Source: Granulosicoccus sp964449565 (GTDB taxonomy: Bacteria; Pseudomonadota; Gammaproteobacteria; Granulosicoccales; Granulosicoccaceae). Taken from it: DNA of 64,000 nucleotides. How positions within the stretch are numbered: the first letter of the stretch is position 1; each line of letters opens with the position of its first letter. Position numbers and translations under genes: made by a program. A model generated the notes under the pieces. That model did no database searches. It saw only the letters and a program-made list of their open reading frames with translations, and was not told the origin of the DNA. Positions 61,221 through 64,000 of the stretch are shown here, in pieces. The stretch spans positions 26,205 to 90,204 of the forward strand of contig CAYUZB010000003.1 of NCBI GenBank assembly GCA_964449565.1, written 5' to 3'.

Positions 61221-63389
61221 ATGGATGTCTCTGATCTCATTGATTCTCTGAACGATGCGCAGCGTCGGGCTGTTACAGCACCCCCCGGGCATTTGCTGGT
61301 CCAGGCTGGGGCGGGCAGTGGTAAAACACGTGTGCTGGTGCACCGTATCGCCTGGCTGAATCGCGTCGAAAGCGTCTCGCCGTTTGGCATCATGGCGGTG
61401 ACCTTCACCAACAAGGCTGCGCGCGAGATGCGCCAACGGGTTGAGGATCTGCTTGGCATGGCGCTCGGCCCCATGTGGATAGGCACTTTTCACGGTATCG
61501 CCCATCGGTTTCTGCGCTCCCACTGGAAAGAGGCTGGTTTACCTCAGGCATTCCAGATTCTGGATTCTGACGATCAGCTCCGCCTGGTCAAGCGCACCAT
61601 TCGCGCACTGGAACTCGATGAAACCCATTTTCCGCCACGCCAGGTGCAGTGGTTTATTAACGGGCACAAGGATGAGGGCCGAAGGCCACAGCATATCGAT
61701 GATCAGAACGATCCGATCACCGCGCAGTACGTACGCATCTACACCGCCTATGAGGCTGCTTGCAATCGAGCTGGCGCTGTCGACTTTGCTGAACTCTTGC
61801 TGCGCGCGCTGGAAACACTGCGCGACAATGCCAGCTTGCTCGAACATTATCGCAAGCGCTTCAAGCATCTGTTGATTGACGAATTTCAGGATACCAACGC
61901 TATTCAATATGCGTGGATTCGCTTACTTGCTGGTGAAACCGGTTGTGTCTTTGCCGTCGGTGATGATGATCAGTCAATCTATGCCTGGCGCGGTGCGCGT
62001 GTTGAAAACATCCTTAACTTCAACAAGGATTTCACCAGTGCGGAGCTTATCCGTCTTGAACAGAACTATCGCTCGACCAGCAATATCCTGAATGCCGCAA
62101 ATGCCTTGATTGACAAAAACGTCGGTCGACTGGGCAAGAACTTGTGGACAGCGGATAACGAAGGTGAGTTGATTACCTTGTACAACTCGTATAACGAAAC
62201 CGATGAAGCGCGTTTCATCGGTGAAACGATTATCGACTATGTGGCTGATGGCGGACAACGTAAGGATTGCGCCATATTGTATCGTTCGAATGCGCAGTCA
62301 CGATCGATAGAAGAGTATTTGATGGCGGCCGGTGTCAGCTATCGTGTCTATGGTGGTCAGCGCTTCTTCGAGCGTGCTGAAATCAAGGATTCACTGGCCT
62401 ATCTAAGGCTTGCGACGCATAGTTATGATGATGTTTCGCTCGAACGCATCATCAATCAACCGGCGCGCGGTATTGGTGACAAGACCGTCTCGGATATCCG
62501 CACTGAAGCTCGTGCGCGATCCGTCCCCATGTGGGATGCCGCGGTCGATCTGGTCAAGGAAAAGCGGCTCAAGGGTCGCGCCACCACAGCGGTTGAGAAG
62601 TTTTTGAATCTGATTACTTCAATGCGTGAAGCAATCGCAGAACAGGCGTTGCCGCAACAAGTTCAAACCGTCAACGATCTCAGTGGACTGATCGAACACT
62701 TCAAGAAAGATCAGTCCGATCGTGGGCAAAGCCGGGTGGAAAACATCGAGGAACTCGACAGCGCAGCGCGTGCCTTTGTCAATCAGCTCGACGAAACACC
62801 TGAGATCAATATCATTGATGAGTTTCTCGCCCATGCGGCTCTTGAAGCCGGTGAAGGTCAGGCCGATGGTGATGACAATGCCGTGCAGTTGATGACCTTG
62901 CATTCAGCCAAAGGTCTTGAATTCCCTGTGGTGTTCATGGCCGGCATGGAGCAGGGTTTGTTTCCGCATCAACGCTCTGCCGAAGACCCCGCCCGTATGG
63001 AAGAAGAGCGCAGGCTTTGTTATGTCGGTATTACTCGTGCCGAAAAGAAACTCTATATGACGATGGCCGAGCAGCGCCGCTTGCATGGTCGTGATCAGTA
63101 CAATCCGCCGTCAAAGTTTGTCACCGAACTACCGTCTGAACTACTCGAAGAGATACGTCCACGCATGCAAGTCAGCATGCCGGTGTATCAACCACGACAA
63201 AGCTACGGTTTTGAAGAAGAACACGATACCGGCTTGAGTGTCGGGCAACAGGTTCGCCACGGCAAGTTTGGTATCGGTATTGTCCTCGATCAGGAAGGGC
63301 GCGGTAATCAGGCACGTGTGCAAGTCAATTTCGAGGACGCCGGCTCGAAATGGCTAGTATTGGCTTATGCGAATCTTCAGCCGGCTTGA
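61221..63389 (+). CDS. uvrD: DNA helicase II (UvrD)
   Basis: 3'-5' SF1 helicase of nucleotide excision and mismatch repair. The 722-residue protein (E. coli 720) has Walker A QAGAGSGKT (28-36), Walker B LLIDEFQDTN, the VGDDDQSIYAWRGA motif, VQLMTLHSAKGLEFPVVF and the VGITRAEKKLYM motif VI. The C-terminal Tudor-like tail (GQQVRHGKFGIGIVLDQEG) is the UvrD/PcrA feature that contacts RNA polymerase in related proteins. The start ATG at 61221 aligns with family N-termini. Confidence 0.97.
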   Translation: MDVSDLIDSLNDAQRRAVTAPPGHLLVQAGAGSGKTRVLVHRIAWLNRVESVSPFGIMAVTFTNKAAREMRQRVEDLLGMALGPMWIGTFHGIAHRFLRSHWKEAGLPQAFQILDSDDQLRLVKRTIRALELDETHFPPRQVQWFINGHKDEGRRPQHIDDQNDPITAQYVRIYTAYEAACNRAGAVDFAELLLRALETLRDNASLLEHYRKRFKHLLIDEFQDTNAIQYAWIRLLAGETGCVFAVGDDDQSIYAWRGARVENILNFNKDFTSAELIRLEQNYRSTSNILNAANALIDKNVGRLGKNLWTADNEGELITLYNSYNETDEARFIGETIIDYVADGGQRKDCAILYRSNAQSRSIEEYLMAAGVSYRVYGGQRFFERAEIKDSLAYLRLATHSYDDVSLERIINQPARGIGDKTVSDIRTEARARSVPMWDAAVDLVKEKRLKGRATTAVEKFLNLITSMREAIAEQALPQQVQTVNDLSGLIEHFKKDQSDRGQSRVENIEELDSAARAFVNQLDETPEINIIDEFLAHAALEAGEGQADGDDNAVQLMTLHSAKGLEFPVVFMAGMEQGLFPHQRSAEDPARMEEERRLCYVGITRAEKKLYMTMAEQRRLHGRDQYNPPSKFVTELPSELLEEIRPRMQVSMPVYQPRQSYGFEEEHDTGLSVGQQVRHGKFGIGIVLDQEGRGNQARVQVNFEDAGSKWLVLAYANLQPA

Positions 63390-63407
63390 TCATCAGATAT
63401 TCATAGC

Positions 63408-63815
63408 ATGCTCACAAACCAGTATGGCCGTGGTGACGCTACCTTTTTGGCTCTCGGTGGCCTGGATGGCATCAGAGAACTTGTGGACGCTTTCTATACG
63501 ACGATGGAGCGAGAAGAAGACTACCAGGTGCTATGGACCTTGCACACAGAAGATCGAGAGACCATGCGAGACAAGTTGGCTTTGTTTCTAAGCATGTGGT
63601 CTGGCGGACCTAAAAATTATATCGAGAAGTACGGTCAGATAAACATACCAGCGGCCCACAAGCATTTGAAAGTGACCCATGTCGAACGGGATCTCTGGTT
63701 GGCATGTATGTCTACAGCCTTGCATGAAAAACTATATCCAGATGACTTGATTGAATACATGATGATTCAATTAGCGCGCCCCGCTGAAGTTATTCGCAAG
63801 AATTCTGCTGAGTAG
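63408..63815 (+). CDS. Group 2 truncated haemoglobin
   Basis: 135-residue haem protein of the trHbO/group II type, with roles in O2 or NO chemistry. It has LGGLDGIRELVDAFYTTME (helices A/B with conserved Phe-Tyr), LALFLSMWSGGPKNYIEKYG, and the proximal-histidine segment HKHLKVTHVERDLWLACM, where the HVERDxW pattern is diagnostic of the group. It starts 18 bp after uvrD and could be read through from it. It is convergent with the dehydrogenase gene at the right edge; the spacer has a CGTTGTTA/TAATAACG inverted repeat at 63856-63875. Confidence 0.9.
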   Translation: MLTNQYGRGDATFLALGGLDGIRELVDAFYTTMEREEDYQVLWTLHTEDRETMRDKLALFLSMWSGGPKNYIEKYGQINIPAAHKHLKVTHVERDLWLACMSTALHEKLYPDDLIEYMMIQLARPAEVIRKNSAE

Positions 63816-63920
63816 ACGGCTTGTTGGCTTTCACGGAATTCTTTGCCCGACTATACGTTGTTAGTAGTAATAACGGCTAAAGCGGTACTGTGTCGCGATA
63901 TAAAATAGTTTGGGCAATAG

Positions 63921-64000
63921 CTAGACACCTATCGCCTCATACGCGGCTGCAATTTGTTGAATCGACGCAACATAAGCGGCCGTTCGATAGTCTCCAAGTT
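63921..64000 (-). CDS. C-terminus of a Glu/Leu/Phe/Val-type dehydrogenase (partial)
   Basis: The minus-strand frame from the right edge to TAG at 63923-63921 encodes LGDYRTAAYVASIQQIAAAY then EAIGV. This resembles the C-terminal end of NAD(P)-dependent glutamate dehydrogenases (LRTAAxVxAIxRIAxAxxxxG). Only 25 codons are visible, so the assignment rests on that short match; the body of the gene lies beyond the window. Confidence 0.6.
   Translation of the reverse strand, partial: LGDYRTAAYVASIQQIAAAYEAIGV

Noticed and set aside
1..64000. CRISPR arrays, tRNA and rRNA genes, prophage
   Set aside because: No direct-repeat/spacer array, tRNA-like cloverleaf, rRNA segment or phage gene was recognised. 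A tool-based scan could still find a tRNA I missed.

Overview
This window is a bacterial chromosome segment around the replication origin. Gene content and order (atpIBEFHA, parB-parA-rsmG-mnmG, mnmE-yidC-yidD-rnpA-rpmH, dnaA-dnaN-recF-gyrB) indicate a gammaproteobacterium. The aerobic ubiquinone genes (ubiD, ubiE, ubiJ, ubiB), hslVU, lptM-lysA-dapF-DUF484-xerC and an ovothiol synthase fit a free-living, respiring, possibly marine member of an early-branching order. I cannot name the species from sequence alone. The window has an assembly gap (100 N at 4927-5026) and is cut inside atpA on the left and inside what looks like a glutamate-type dehydrogenase gene on the right.

Layout. 1-3881: minus-strand F-type ATP synthase operon. 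4084-6647: small accessory genes around the gap (DUF2135-like secreted protein, small unknown protein, LysE-type exporter, secreted unknown). 6810-11393: parB-parA-rsmG-mnmG, minus strand. 11512-14884: MsbA-like ABC exporter, small membrane protein, TPR-like membrane-anchored protein. 14937-18897: mnmE, yidC, yidD, rnpA, rpmH. 18898-21188: dnaA flanked by two intergenic regions with perfect DnaA boxes (probable oriC). 21189-29394: dnaN, recF, gyrB, oligopeptidase A, ubiD. 29391-34637: the accessory array described below. 34627-42831: hemD-hemC, argH, an esterase, lptM-lysA-dapF-DUF484-xerC. 42842-50030: two c-type cytochromes, an unknown protein, ovoA, a possible PilZ-like protein. 50055-55421: hslV-hslU-DUF971-ubiE-ubiJ-ubiB. 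55418-64000: DUF3291, PhyH dioxygenase, a MacAB-like ABC system, a small unknown gene, beta-carbonic anhydrase, uvrD, truncated haemoglobin.

The most unusual region is 28915-34680. Three tandem units each carry a fragment (or the end) of ubiD, a 28-codon ORF starting on the ubiD stop codon, and a 415/416-residue regulator. The regulator joins a LacI/GalR-type periplasmic-binding-like sensor domain to a C-terminal LuxR-type helix-turn-helix, with no N-terminal LacI HTH. Units 1 and 2 are an apparently exact 1,974-bp tandem duplication; unit 3 is an older, diverged paralogue. The ends of units 1 and 2 keep the last codons of hemD, so the ancestral order was ubiD-regulator-hemD. The repeat boundaries allow the steps to be reconstructed: an old duplication followed by a recent unequal crossover inside ubiD. 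The sensor domains have diverged while the DNA-binding domains are almost unchanged, which suggests regulators that read different ligands but bind the same DNA.

Other structural oddities include a 14-bp CTAG-centred tandem repeat between two convergent genes (60371-60454), four copies of one 12-mer inside rsmG in both orientations, a lysine/alanine-rich insertion in the DUF484 protein, and an in-frame 15-bp repeat in lptM.
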